Source of the DNA: Pelomonas sp. Root405
GTDB lineage: Bacteria > Pseudomonadota > Gammaproteobacteria > Burkholderiales > Burkholderiaceae_C
DNA: 64,000 bases
Reading direction: 5' to 3'
Assembly: GCF_001425165.1 (NCBI RefSeq)
Contig: NZ_LMDU01000018.1
Span: 149,429 to 213,428 of the forward strand
A program made the position numbers and the translations under genes. The notes beneath the pieces are model-generated. The model was not told the origin of the DNA. It saw only the letters and a list, made by a program, of their open reading frames with translations, and made no database searches. Of the stretch, positions 16,209 through 24,939 are shown piece after piece. How positions within the stretch are numbered: position 1 is the first letter of the stretch; each line of letters begins with the position of its first letter.

Positions 16209-18191
16209 TCAGACGTCCACCTCGACGGCGTCGCCATGCAGCTCCATCAGCTCGCGCCGCGACGCCGCCTCGCCCTTGCCCATCAGCTTGTTGAAGGCCT
16301 CCACCGTGGCACCGAAGTCGAGCTGGCCGTAGTCGACCCGCGACAGCCGCCGCGTCTCGGGGTTCAGCGTCGTGTCCCACAGCTGCTCGGCATTCATCTC
16401 GCCCAGGCCCTTGAAGCGGCTGATGCTCCATGAGCCTTCACGCGCGCCTTCCTTGCGCAGCTTGTCCAGCGTGGCGGTCAGCTCGCCCTCGTCCAGCGCA
16501 TACAGCTTGGCGGCCGGCTTCTTGCCGCGGGCCGGCGCGTCCACGCGGTACAGCGGCGGGCGGGCGATGAAGACGTGGCCGGTCTCGACCAGCTTGGGGA
16601 AATGGCGGAAGAACAGCGTCAGCAGCAGCACCTGGATGTGCGAGCCGTCGACATCGGCGTCCGACAGGATGCAGACCTTGCCGTAGCGCAGGCCGCTCAG
16701 GTCGGGCGAGTCGTTGGGCCCGTGCGGGTCCACGCCGAGGGCCACCGAGATGTCGTGGATCTCGTTGTTCTTGAACAGCAGATCGCGCTCGACTTCCCAG
16801 GAATTCAGCACCTTGCCACGCAGCGGCAGGATGGCCTGGGTTTCCTTGTCGCGGCCCATCTTGGCGCTGCCGCCGGCCGAGTCGCCTTCGACGAGAAAGA
16901 CCTCGTTGTGCAGCAGGTCGCGGCTCTCGCAGTCGGTCAGCTTGCCTGGCAGCACGGCCACGCCGGAGCCCTTGCGCTTTTCAACTTTCTGGCTGGCGCG
17001 TTGCCGGGTTTGTGCCTGCTTGATGACCAGCTCGGCCAGCTTCTTGCCGTGGTCGACATGGTGATTCAGCCACAGCTCCAGCGCCGGCTTCACATAGGCC
17101 GAGACCAGCCGCAGCGCGTCGCGCGAGTTCAGGCGCTCCTTGGTCTGGCCCTGGAACTGCGGGTCCAGCACCTTGGCAGACAGCACGAAGCTGGCGCGCG
17201 AGAACACGTCGTCGGGCATCAGCTTGACGCCCTTGGGCAGCAGCGAATGCATCTCGATGAAGCCCTTGACCGCGCCGAACAGGCCGTCCTTCAGGCCCGA
17301 GTCGTGCGTGCCGCCGGCGACCGTCGGGATCAGGTTCACATAACTCTCGCGCAGCGGTGCACCGTCTTCGGTGAAGGCCACGCACCAGCTGGCGCCCTCG
17401 CCTTCGGCAAAGTTCTCGCTCTCGCCGGCGGTGGCGAAGCCCTCGCCCTCGAACAGCGGGACCAGCGGGTCGCTCTGCAGCGACTGCGCCAGGTAGTCGC
17501 GCAGGCCGGCCTTGTAGAGCCAGGTCGTCGTCTCGCCGGTCTTCTCGATCTTGAGCGTGACGGTCACGCCCGGCATCAGCACGGCCTTGGAGCGCAGCAA
17601 ATGCACCAGCTCGTGCTTGGGCAGTTCGGCGCTCTCGAAATACTTGGCTTCGGGCCAGACACGCACCGTCGTGCCCTGCTTGCGGTCGCCACTGGCGGCC
17701 GGGCGGGTGACGACCTGCTGCACGACATCGCCGTGCTCGAAGGCGATGCCGGCCACCTGCTTGTCGCGCCAGACGGCCACTTCCAGCCGCTTGGCCAAAG
17801 CATTGGTCACCGACACGCCCACCCCGTGCAGGCCGCCCGAAAAGCTGTAGGCGCCGCCCGAGCCCTTGTCGAACTTGCCGCCGGCATGCAGGCGGGTGAA
17901 GACGATCTCGACGACCGGCACGCCTTCCTCGGGGTGCAAGCCGAAGGGAATGCCGCGGCCATCGTCGGCGACGGACACCGAGCCGTCGACATGCAGGGTG
18001 ACGTCGATGCGCTTGCCGAAACCGCCCAGCGCCTCGTCGGCGGCGTTGTCGATGACCTCCTGGATGCAGTGCAGCGGGTTCTCGGTGCGGGTGTACATGC
18101 CCGGCCGCTGTTTGACGGGCTCAAGGCCCTTCAACACGCGGATGGAAGCTTCACCGTAAGAGGCGGGAGAGGAAGGCGGACGGCTCGACAT
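16209..18191 (-). CDS. parE: DNA topoisomerase IV subunit B
   Basis: The ATPase subunit of topoisomerase IV, partner of ParC. It has 660 residues, a usual ParE length without the GyrB insert. Motifs in order: IDNAADEALGG (ATP/Mg binding), DDGRGIPFGLHP, the ATP-lid region SGGLHGVGVSVTNALA, then the TOPRIM EGDSAGGSAKMGRD, PLRGKVLN and SDADVDGSHIQ. The ATG at 18191 is followed by a short Ser/Pro-rich lead. It is about 4 kb from parC on the same strand, with a protease, an HDAC-like gene, a GNAT gene and a transglycosylase between them. It is divergent from the amidohydrolase gene at 18258. Confidence 0.95.
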   Translation of the reverse strand: MSSRPPSSPASYGEASIRVLKGLEPVKQRPGMYTRTENPLHCIQEVIDNAADEALGGFGKRIDVTLHVDGSVSVADDGRGIPFGLHPEEGVPVVEIVFTRLHAGGKFDKGSGGAYSFSGGLHGVGVSVTNALAKRLEVAVWRDKQVAGIAFEHGDVVQQVVTRPAASGDRKQGTTVRVWPEAKYFESAELPKHELVHLLRSKAVLMPGVTVTLKIEKTGETTTWLYKAGLRDYLAQSLQSDPLVPLFEGEGFATAGESENFAEGEGASWCVAFTEDGAPLRESYVNLIPTVAGGTHDSGLKDGLFGAVKGFIEMHSLLPKGVKLMPDDVFSRASFVLSAKVLDPQFQGQTKERLNSRDALRLVSAYVKPALELWLNHHVDHGKKLAELVIKQAQTRQRASQKVEKRKGSGVAVLPGKLTDCESRDLLHNEVFLVEGDSAGGSAKMGRDKETQAILPLRGKVLNSWEVERDLLFKNNEIHDISVALGVDPHGPNDSPDLSGLRYGKVCILSDADVDGSHIQVLLLTLFFRHFPKLVETGHVFIARPPLYRVDAPARGKKPAAKLYALDEGELTATLDKLRKEGAREGSWSISRFKGLGEMNAEQLWDTTLNPETRRLSRVDYGQLDFGATVEAFNKLMGKGEAASRRELMELHGDAVEVDV

Positions 18192-18257
18192 AGGGGCGCG
18201 ATTCTATGAAGGCGCTCCGGCTAGGATTCGCGGCCCCCGAAGTTCGCCTGATCCCGC

Positions 18258-19631
18258 TTGAGAATCCTGACCGCCTTTTTGCTGCTCGCCTGCGGACTCG
18301 CACAGGCCGAAGCCCCCTACCAGGCCAGCGCCCCACTGTCCTGGGAGCTGAAGAACGCCCGCTGGTTCGACGGCCGCCAGCTCCAGCGTGGCAACCTCTA
18401 TGTCGAGAACGGCGTCTTCGTCGCCAACAGGCCCGCCAAGGTCAACCGCAAGATGGACCTGCGCGGCCAGCAGATCCTCATCAATCCGCTGGCCGAAGCC
18501 CACAACCACAACCTGCAGACAGCCTGGGGCTGGGGCCAGTTCGCGGACAAGTACATCGACGAGGGCGTCTTCTACGCCGCCATGCTCTGCGGCGACCCAG
18601 CCGGCGTTGCCGAAGTGCAGCCGTTGGCTGCCACGCCAGGCGCGCCGGACGTCAGCTTCGTCACCGCCTGCATCACCTCGCCCGACGGTTATCCGCTGGC
18701 CGCGGTGCTGCCCGAGCCCACGGCCGAGGCGGCCGCGGCGCAAAAGCAGATCGTGCTGGTCGACAGCCCCGAGCAGGCCCACGCGCAGTGGCCAGCGATC
18801 CAGGCGCGTGGTGGCCGCTGGCTGCGCATCGTGCTGGCGCACAGCGAGCGGCCCGAGCTGCGCGGCCGGCCCGAGAGCTTCGGCCGCCTGGGACTGCGCC
18901 CCGACACGGCCAGCGCGTTGACACGGCTGGCCCAGGCCGACGGCCGCCGCGTCGTTGCCCATGTGGAAACTGCCGCCGACTTCGATGCGGCGCTGGCCGC
19001 CGGCGTCGACGCCATCGCCCACCTGCCCGGCTATGCCAACACGCTGGACCAGGCGCCCGAGCGCTTCGTCATCAGCGACAGCGCCGCCTCCCAGGCCGCG
19101 CGCCAGCGCACAGCCGTCATCACGACGACGGCGGCCACCGCCCTCTTCAAGCTCGACGCGGAATCGCTGGCGGCCATGCGCGAGGTTCAGCGCGCCAACC
19201 TGGCCCGGCTGCAGGCAGCCGGCGTGCCGCTGTTGCTGGGGTCCGATGTGTTCATCGGCACCGCCCGTGCCGAGTTGCATGCGCTGAGCGAGTTGGGCAT
19301 GGACCGCGCCACGCTGCTGCGCCTGGCCACCCGGGACACGCCACGCGCCCTCTTTCCCGATCGCAAGCTCGGCTGTTTCGAGCCGGGCTGCGAGGCGAGC
19401 TTCCTGCTGCTGGGCGGCGACCCGCTGGCCGATCTGGCCCATGTCGACATGCCGCTGCTGCGCGTCAAGCAGGGACGGCTGCTGACCCGCCTGGCGGAGG
19501 TGGCAGCGTCCAGCTCGCAGGCCAGCACGTCCACGGCCGACCCGCCGAAGAAGAAGGCCGCGGCGAAAAAGAAGAAGACCGGCAAGGCCAAGGCCCAAAG
19601 CAAGCCAGCCAGCAAACCGAAGCGGCGCTGA
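18258..19631 (+). CDS. Exported amidohydrolase-superfamily protein with lysine-rich C-terminal tail
   Basis: A 457-residue predicted metal-dependent hydrolase. The TTG at 18258 is chosen because the signal peptide (RILTAFLLLACGLAQAEA) starts there and no ATG is available. The core shows amidohydrolase features: a short beta-strand domain (KNARWFDGRQLQRGNLYVENG), AEAHNHN at the place of the first metal site, VVAHVETAADF and AIAHLPGY histidine motifs, and GSDVFIGTA with a late aspartate. Residues after about 425 are unusual: a Ser/Ala linker, then Lys/Ala-rich repeats (PPKKKAAAKKKKTGKAKA) ending KPKRR, like histone H1 tails. Substrate unknown. It is followed after 13 bases by the MFS gene. Confidence 0.82.
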   Translation: MRILTAFLLLACGLAQAEAPYQASAPLSWELKNARWFDGRQLQRGNLYVENGVFVANRPAKVNRKMDLRGQQILINPLAEAHNHNLQTAWGWGQFADKYIDEGVFYAAMLCGDPAGVAEVQPLAATPGAPDVSFVTACITSPDGYPLAAVLPEPTAEAAAAQKQIVLVDSPEQAHAQWPAIQARGGRWLRIVLAHSERPELRGRPESFGRLGLRPDTASALTRLAQADGRRVVAHVETAADFDAALAAGVDAIAHLPGYANTLDQAPERFVISDSAASQAARQRTAVITTTAATALFKLDAESLAAMREVQRANLARLQAAGVPLLLGSDVFIGTARAELHALSELGMDRATLLRLATRDTPRALFPDRKLGCFEPGCEASFLLLGGDPLADLAHVDMPLLRVKQGRLLTRLAEVAASSSQASTSTADPPKKKAAAKKKKTGKAKAQSKPASKPKRR

Positions 19632-19644
19632 TTAAAGTCGGCCG

Positions 19645-20859
19645 ATGAACAATCCCCGCCCCGCTTCGACAGGCCTGTCCGTCCAGCAGGTGCTGCTTTG
19701 CGGCGCCCTCATCGTCACCCTGTCGATGGGCATCCGGCACGGCTTCGGCTTCTGGCTCCAACCCGTCATCACGGAACGTGGCTGGACACGCGAGACCTTC
19801 TCCTTCGCGATGGCCATCCAAAACCTGGCCTGGGGCATCGCCGGCCCGATTGCGGGCATGCTGGCCGACCGCTTCGGTGCCTGGAAGGTGCTGATCGGCG
19901 GCGGCCTAGCCTATGCACTCGGCCTGGTGCTGATGGCCGTGACCAGCCACCCGCTGAGCTTCACGCTCGGCGCCGGCGTGCTGATCGGCGTCGCCCAATC
20001 CGGTTCGACGTATGCGGTCATTTACGGCGTGCTGGGCCGCACCGTGTCGCCCGAGAAGCGTTCCTGGGCCTTCGGCGTCGCGGCGGCTGCCGGCTCGTTC
20101 GGCCAGTTCGTCATGATCCCCGTCGAGACCTGGCTGATCAGCCATCTCGGCTGGCAAGGCGCCTTGTGGCTGCTGGCCGGCGCGGCGCTGTTGATCGTGC
20201 CGCTGGCGCTGGGTGTGCGCGAACGCAATGTGGCTGCCTTCGGCGGCGTGCACCAGAGCATCGGCCAGGCCCTGCGAGAGGCCTTCGGCTACCGCAGTTT
20301 CCAGCTCTTGATGCTGGGCTATTTCGTCTGCGGCTTCCAGGTCGTCTTCATCGGCGTGCACCTGCCGAGCTATCTGAAGGACCACGGCCTGGGGATCGGC
20401 GTGTCGACCGGTGCACTGATGTTGATCGGCTTGTTCAACATCTTCGGCACCTACACGGCGGGCATGCTGGGCCAGCGCTTCCCCAAGCGCTATCTGCTGT
20501 CGGCCATCTACGGCCTGCGCGCGGTGGCCATCGTCATCTTCATCTCGGTGCCGCTGACGCCGCTGAGCGTCTACGTCTTCGCCGCCGTCATCGGCTTCCT
20601 GTGGCTGTCCACGGTCCCGCCGACCAATGCTGTAGTTGCGCAGATCTTCGGCGCCCAGCACCTGTCCATGCTGGGCGGCTTCGTCTTCCTGAGCCATCAG
20701 GTGGGCAGCTTCCTGGGCGTCTGGCTGGGCGGCAAGCTATATGACGCCACCGGCAACTACGACATCGTCTGGTGGCTGTCCATCGCGCTGGGCATCATGG
20801 CCATGCTGGCCAATCTGCCGGTGCGCGAAACGCCCATCGCGCGGGTGCAGCCGGCATGA
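19645..20859 (+). CDS. MFS transporter
   Basis: A 404-residue inner-membrane protein with about 12 hydrophobic helices in two six-helix halves. Typical MFS segments are visible, such as GMLADRFGAWKVL after helix 2 and a Gly-rich GVLIGVAQSGSTYAVIYG. The overall pattern resembles oxalate/formate- or monocarboxylate-type transporters, but the substrate cannot be read from sequence. Its last codons overlap the start of a 41-residue membrane protein (ATGA at 20856), which in turn overlaps a methyltransferase, so the three are translationally coupled. Confidence 0.9.
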   Translation: MNNPRPASTGLSVQQVLLCGALIVTLSMGIRHGFGFWLQPVITERGWTRETFSFAMAIQNLAWGIAGPIAGMLADRFGAWKVLIGGGLAYALGLVLMAVTSHPLSFTLGAGVLIGVAQSGSTYAVIYGVLGRTVSPEKRSWAFGVAAAAGSFGQFVMIPVETWLISHLGWQGALWLLAGAALLIVPLALGVRERNVAAFGGVHQSIGQALREAFGYRSFQLLMLGYFVCGFQVVFIGVHLPSYLKDHGLGIGVSTGALMLIGLFNIFGTYTAGMLGQRFPKRYLLSAIYGLRAVAIVIFISVPLTPLSVYVFAAVIGFLWLSTVPPTNAVVAQIFGAQHLSMLGGFVFLSHQVGSFLGVWLGGKLYDATGNYDIVWWLSIALGIMAMLANLPVRETPIARVQPA

Positions 20860-20981
20860 AGCCGCGCCGATGGATCCTGCCGGCGCTGGTCGTCGCCGCC
20901 TTGGTGGCCACCGTGCTGGCCTACCGCCACCCGGCGGTCATGATCCAGCTCAGCGAGCAGGTCTGGTCCTGCTTCGGATGA
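20856..20981 (+). CDS. Small single-span membrane protein (41 residues)
   Basis: A very short gene that links two others by ATGA overlaps at both ends (20856-20859 with the MFS stop, 20978-20981 with the methyltransferase start). The peptide begins MKPRRW, continues with one hydrophobic helix (ILPALVVAALVATVLAY) and ends in an SEQVWSCFG tail. The positive N-terminus suggests it sits inside with the C-terminus out. The exact fit between neighbours argues that it is translated. Function unknown; it may assist the transporter. Confidence 0.62.
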   Translation: MKPRRWILPALVVAALVATVLAYRHPAVMIQLSEQVWSCFG

Positions 20982-21484
20982 CGGGAGCGCTCTCGCCCTG
21001 GCTGCAGCGCTTTGCGCCCCGACCGGCGGGCACGGCGCTGGATGTGGCCTGTGGCTCGGGTCGCAATCTGCGCTGGCTGGCTGAGGCCGGCTGGCGCGTC
21101 ACCGGCGTCGACCGTGACACCGGGGCCACCGCCCCGCTGCGCGATCTGGCCGAGATCGTCGACGCCGACATCGAGAGCGGCCCCTGGCCGCTGCCGGAAC
21201 GAACCTTTGACCTGGTTGTCGTCTGCAACTACCTGTGGCGCCCGCTGTTGGACAGCATCAAGTCGGCCGTCAAGCCCGGCGGCTGGCTGGTTTGGGAAAC
21301 CTTTGCCGATGGCCAGCAGACCATCGGCCGGCCGTCGCGCCCCGATTTCCTGCTGCAGCGCGGCGAGTTGCTGCGCGTCTGCGCAGACTGGCGCATCGTG
21401 GCTTACGAAGATCTGTTCGACGACAGCGTCAACCCGCGCTTCGTCCAGCGCGTTGCCGCCATTCGACCGCCGCCGGCAGCCTAA
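20978..21484 (+). CDS. SAM-dependent methyltransferase, class I
   Basis: A 168-residue small methyltransferase. The SAM-binding motif I is TALDVACGSGRNLRWLAEAG, followed by the acidic loop VTGVDRD and a post-I strand FDLVVVCNYL. Motif III is VKPGGWLVWETFADGQ. It resembles the short TehB/UbiE-like methyltransferases of unknown acceptor found in proteobacteria. The start overlaps the stop of the 41-residue gene. dapA follows after 30 bases. Confidence 0.85.
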   Translation: MTGALSPWLQRFAPRPAGTALDVACGSGRNLRWLAEAGWRVTGVDRDTGATAPLRDLAEIVDADIESGPWPLPERTFDLVVVCNYLWRPLLDSIKSAVKPGGWLVWETFADGQQTIGRPSRPDFLLQRGELLRVCADWRIVAYEDLFDDSVNPRFVQRVAAIRPPPAA

Positions 21485-21514
21485 AATCGCCGGATTCCTT
21501 AAGACATTCCCACC

Positions 21515-22396
21515 ATGAAGCCCATCCTCGGCAGCATCGTCGCCCTCGTCACGCCCATGAACGAGGACGGCAGCATCGACTACCCGGCGCTGCGCCGCCT
21601 GATCGACTGGCATGTCGAGGAGGGCACGGCCTGCGTCGGCGTCGTCGGCACGACCGGCGAGTCGCCGACGGTCAGCATGGAAGAGAACCGGGAAATCATC
21701 CGTGTCGCGGTCGAGCATGCCAAGGGCCGCGTCCCCGTCCTGGCGGGCACCGGCGCCAATTCCACCGCTGAGGCCATCGAACTCAGCCGCTACGCCAAGG
21801 AAGTCGGCGCGGACTGCACGCTGTCCGTCGTGCCTTACTACAACAAGCCCTCGCAGGAAGGCATCTACCAGCACTTCAAGGCGATTGCCGAGGCCGTGGA
21901 CATCCCCATGATGCTCTACAACGTGCCGGGCCGGACGGTGGCCGATATGGCACCCGAGACCGCGTTGCGCTGCGCCGGCCTGCCCGGCGTCTTCGGCATC
22001 AAGGAGGCCACCGGCAACATCGAGCGTGGCGCCTTCCTGATCAAGCACGCCCCAGCGGGCTTCCACATCTACTCGGGCGACGACGGTACCGCGGTGGCGT
22101 TGATGCTGCTGGGCGGCCATGGCAATGTCAGCGTGACGGCCAACGTCGCGCCCGGCGCGATGGCCGAAATGTGCCGCCTGGCGCTGCAAGGCAATGCCGT
22201 CGAGGCCCGCAAGATCCACCTCAATCTGTTGAACCTGCACAAGCAGCTGTTCTGCGAGCCCAGCCCCGGCCCGGCCAAGTGGGCGCTGTCCCGACTGGGC
22301 CGCTGCGGCGCCGCGCTGCGCCTGCCCATCACGCCGCTGACGGCGGCTGGCCAGGCCCTGGTCAGCCAGGCCATGGTCGAAGCCGGATTGCTCTGA
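21515..22396 (+). CDS. dapA: 4-hydroxy-tetrahydrodipicolinate synthase
   Basis: Condenses pyruvate with aspartate semialdehyde, the first committed step to diaminopimelate and lysine. It has 293 residues, the normal size. The Schiff-base lysine is in [11 protein letters not shown]; the catalytic tyrosine is in [25 protein letters not shown] binds pyruvate carboxylate. As in E. coli, bamC lies immediately downstream. The gene starts 30 bases after the methyltransferase. Confidence 0.96.
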   Translation: MKPILGSIVALVTPMNEDGSIDYPALRRLIDWHVEEGTACVGVVGTTGESPTVSMEENREIIRVAVEHAKGRVPVLAGTGANSTAEAIELSRYAKEVGADCTLSVVPYYNKPSQEGIYQHFKAIAEAVDIPMMLYNVPGRTVADMAPETALRCAGLPGVFGIKEATGNIERGAFLIKHAPAGFHIYSGDDGTAVALMLLGGHGNVSVTANVAPGAMAEMCRLALQGNAVEARKIHLNLLNLHKQLFCEPSPGPAKWALSRLGRCGAALRLPITPLTAAGQALVSQAMVEAGLL

Positions 22397-22422
22397 AGGC
22401 TCTGGTCTAATGCGCGGCTGCG

Positions 22423-22448
22423 CGCCGGCCATGCCCGGCGTCTTTGTT
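22423..22448 (+). terminator. Weak intrinsic terminator or attenuator between dapA and bamC
   Basis: CGCCGG and CCGGCG form a 6-base stem with a CCATGC loop, followed by TCTTTGTT. It lies 27 bases after the dapA stop and just before the bamC ribosome-binding site. It may lower read-through rather than stop it. Confidence 0.4.
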
Positions 22449-22465
22449 CCCCGGAGATTTCCAGC

Positions 22466-23647
22466 GTGATGTCTGTTTCCTCGCTCCGCCCCACGGCGAC
22501 CCGCCTGGCCTGCACGGCCTTTGTCCTGTCGCTCGCGGGCTGCAGCACCATCGACGGCCTCTTCTCGACGGACAAGGTCGACTATCGCGCCGCCTCGCGC
22601 CAGACCCAGGGCCTAGACATCCCGCCCGACCTGACCCAGCTCGCCAAGGACAACCGCGCCCAGGTGCAGGGCGGCTCCATCACCGCCTCGGCGCTGTCCG
22701 CCGCGCGCCCCGCCGCGCCCACGGCGCCTGGCCAGACGATGGCGGCCAACAGCGTCGCGCCGAACACCGCCGGTGACGTGCGCCTGGAGCGCAGCGGCAA
22801 CGAGCGCTGGCTTCACACCACAGCTGCCCCCGAGCAGGTGTGGCCGCAGCTGCGCGCCTTCTGGCAGGAGCGCGGCCTGGACCTCACCAAGGACCAGCCC
22901 GAAGTCGGCATCATGGAAACCAACTGGGCCGAAAACCGGGCCAAGCTGCCGCAGGACATCATCCGCTCGACCATCGGCAAGGTGTTCGACGGCCTGTACT
23001 CGACCGGCGAGCGGGACATGTACCGCACCCGCATCGAGCGCAGCGCCACCGGCACGGACATTTTCATCAGCCACCGCGGCATGCAGGAGGTCTACACCTC
23101 CCAAAGCCGTGATTCGACCTCCTGGCAAAACCGCCCGAGCGACCCGACGCTGGAAGCCGAGATGCTTTCACGCCTGATGCTCAAGCTAGGCGGCCAGGAA
23201 ACCGCAGCCAAGGCCGTCGTCGCCGAAGCGCCGGCCGCCGCGCCTGCGGCCAAGCCGTCGCCGCTGGCCGTCGGTGGCGAGGCTGCGCGCCCGCGCCGCG
23301 CGCTGTCCGAAGTGCCCGACAGCCTCAGCGTCAACGACGGCTTCGACCGCGCCTGGCGCCGTGTCGGCCTGTCGCTGGACCGTCACGGCTTCACCATCGA
23401 AGACCGCGACCGCGCCGCCGGGCTGTTCTACCTGCGCTACGCCGACCCGGAGCAAGCCGGCAAGGAAGAGCCCAACTTCTTCCAGCGCCTGCTCGGCGCC
23501 AAGTCGGCATCGCCGGTGCGCTACCGCGTCTCGGTCAAGGCCGACGGCGTCAAGAGCACGGTGCGCATCCTGGACGACCGTGGCCAGGCCATTGCGGACG
23601 ACAACGCCAAGCGCATCCTCAGCCTGCTGATGGATGACCTGAAGTAA
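22466..23647 (+). CDS. bamC: Outer-membrane assembly lipoprotein BamC
   Basis: A 393-residue lipoprotein of the BAM complex that inserts beta-barrels into the outer membrane. The signal ends in the lipobox LAGC (SLAGCSTIDGLF). The long unstructured N-terminal part has DYRAASRQTQGLDIPPDLTQL, the BamC segment that binds BamD. Two helix-grip domains follow, separated by an Ala/Pro-rich linker (about 250-275). The GTG at 22466 is better spaced from GGAG at 22453; the ATG at 22469 is an alternative. Position directly after dapA matches the conserved enterobacterial order. Confidence 0.9.
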   Translation: MMSVSSLRPTATRLACTAFVLSLAGCSTIDGLFSTDKVDYRAASRQTQGLDIPPDLTQLAKDNRAQVQGGSITASALSAARPAAPTAPGQTMAANSVAPNTAGDVRLERSGNERWLHTTAAPEQVWPQLRAFWQERGLDLTKDQPEVGIMETNWAENRAKLPQDIIRSTIGKVFDGLYSTGERDMYRTRIERSATGTDIFISHRGMQEVYTSQSRDSTSWQNRPSDPTLEAEMLSRLMLKLGGQETAAKAVVAEAPAAAPAAKPSPLAVGGEAARPRRALSEVPDSLSVNDGFDRAWRRVGLSLDRHGFTIEDRDRAAGLFYLRYADPEQAGKEEPNFFQRLLGAKSASPVRYRVSVKADGVKSTVRILDDRGQAIADDNAKRILSLLMDDLK

Positions 23648-23664
23648 GGTCACCGCCTGCCGTG

Positions 23665-24444
23665 ATGCGCTTTTGCAGCCTCGGCAGCGGCAGCGGTGGC
23701 AACGCGACGCTGGTCGAAGCGAGCCAGGGCATCACGAGCACCCGGCTGCTCGTCGATGCCGGATTCAGCGTTCGGGAACTCGTCAAACGACTGGCTCGCG
23801 CCGGCTGCACGCCCGCGGACGTCGACGCCATCTTCATCACCCATGAGCATGGCGACCACATTGGCTGCGCGCTGGGCTTCGCAACGCGCTATCGCATCCC
23901 GCTGATCACAAGCCGCGGCACTTGGCAGGCCGTGGGCAATGCCGAGTTCGACCCTGCCCTGCTGCACATCGTGAAGAGCGGTCAGGCCATGGCCCTGGGC
24001 GACATGGAACTGCAGCCCTTTTCGGTGCCGCACGACGCCAACGAGCCGCTGCAACTGCGGCTTGACGATGGCGCGCTCCGGCTGGGCATCGTCACCGACC
24101 TGGGTTGCGCACCAGCCGGTGTCGCGGCGGCACTGGCGGGCTGCCGGGCGCTACTGCTGGAATGCAATCACGACGAGAGCATGCTGCGCGCCGGGCCGTA
24201 TCACCCTGCATTGAAGAAACGCATCCTGGGCAGCCATGGACACCTGTCAAACGCTGCCGCTGCTGACCTGCTGGCTCGTTGCATGCACGCGCAGCTGGGT
24301 TTCATTGCTGCGGCTCACCTCAGCGAGCACAACAACACACCCAATCTCGCCTGCGCAGCACTTGCCGAAGTGGTCGGCGCGTCTGGCTCCGATATTCACG
24401 TCGCGCACCCTAAGCATGGCCTGGACTGGTTGACGTTGAATTGA
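23665..24444 (+). CDS. MBL-fold metallo-hydrolase (YycJ/WalJ-like)
   Basis: A 259-residue metallo-beta-lactamase-fold enzyme. It starts with RFCSLGSGSGGNATLVE and has the metal motif ITHEHGDHIG (H-x-H-x-D-H), then TDLG, LECNHDE and GSHGHLSN. This pattern is typical of the YycJ/WalJ group; members are linked to DNA metabolism and cell-wall stress signalling, possibly as nucleases. The ATG at 23665 was chosen; GTG at 23662 is an alternative. It follows bamC by 17 bases and faces the small lipoprotein gene across a strong shared terminator. Confidence 0.88.
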   Translation: MRFCSLGSGSGGNATLVEASQGITSTRLLVDAGFSVRELVKRLARAGCTPADVDAIFITHEHGDHIGCALGFATRYRIPLITSRGTWQAVGNAEFDPALLHIVKSGQAMALGDMELQPFSVPHDANEPLQLRLDDGALRLGIVTDLGCAPAGVAAALAGCRALLLECNHDESMLRAGPYHPALKKRILGSHGHLSNAAAADLLARCMHAQLGFIAAAHLSEHNNTPNLACAALAEVVGASGSDIHVAHPKHGLDWLTLN

Positions 24445-24518
24445 CCCGCAGCCCACAGCAGTTTGGCTGGAGGCGCACATAGTCGCCCCAAATTGGCGGC
24501 ATCGACTAAAAGCAAAGA

Positions 24519-24554
24519 AAAGAGCCGTCGCTGCTTGCGCAGCGACGGCTCTTT
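24519..24554. terminator. Strong bidirectional intrinsic terminator
   Basis: A perfect 16-base stem (AAAGAGCCGTCGCTGC with its complement) and a TTGC loop. T-rich sequence follows on the plus strand (TCTTTCTT) and, read on the minus strand, CTTTTCTTTGCTTTT follows. It ends both the MBL gene and the convergent lipoprotein gene. Confidence 0.88.
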
Positions 24555-24570
24555 CTTGGGGACGAAGCGA

Positions 24571-24774
24571 TTACTTCGAAGCAGCGGACGCAGCAGCGTC
24601 GGCAACCGACGAAGCAGCGTCGGCAACGGCGCTAGCGGCGGCCGAGGCAGCCTCAGGAGCCGGGGCCGGGGTCACGACCGCAGCCGGGGCCTCAACCTTG
24701 GGTTCTTCCTTCTTGCTGCAAGCGCTCAGAGCAACGGCAGCCAGCAGGGAAGCCAACAGGATCGACTTATTCAT
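24571..24774 (-). CDS. Small alanine-rich lipoprotein
   Basis: A 67-residue predicted lipoprotein. MNKSILLASLLAAVALSAC is a type II signal with lipobox LSAC, so the mature protein starts at Cys20. It continues SKKEEPKVEAP, a Pro/Ala stretch, and then a C-terminal half of Ala/Ser repeats with Val/Asp (AVADAASSVADAAASAASK), which would form an amphipathic helix. The length and composition recall Lpp-like or stress-induced small lipoproteins, but no family is recognised. The strong terminator and a separate leader suggest an independently and perhaps highly expressed gene. Confidence 0.75.
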   Translation of the reverse strand: MNKSILLASLLAAVALSACSKKEEPKVEAPAAVVTPAPAPEAASAAASAVADAASSVADAAASAASK

Positions 24775-24911
24775 ACTTGTCCTCAAACGTTTAAACGACG
24801 GTGCACACCATAACTTTGGGGTCGAGCGCCGGTGTTTTTTCATGCACCAACGGGCGACCCCCGACAGACAAGACGCGGAAAACCTCGAGCGCTTCCCTCG
24901 CCTAGCCGGTA

Positions 24912-24917
24912 ATTATA
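24912..24917 (-). promoter_or_regulatory. Possible -10 element for the small lipoprotein gene
   Basis: A perfect TATAAT on the minus strand, about 140 bases before the lipoprotein start. No good -35 is visible 16-18 bases upstream, so the assignment is tentative. The leader between also contains the AT-rich palindrome GTTTAAAC at 24788-24795. Confidence 0.3.
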
Positions 24918-24939
24918 GGGGTGCATATGTCACAGACGC

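Noticed and set aside
16575..18209. 544-codon plus-strand frame over parE
   Set aside because: Antisense to ParE ATPase and TOPRIM motifs; low-complexity translation.
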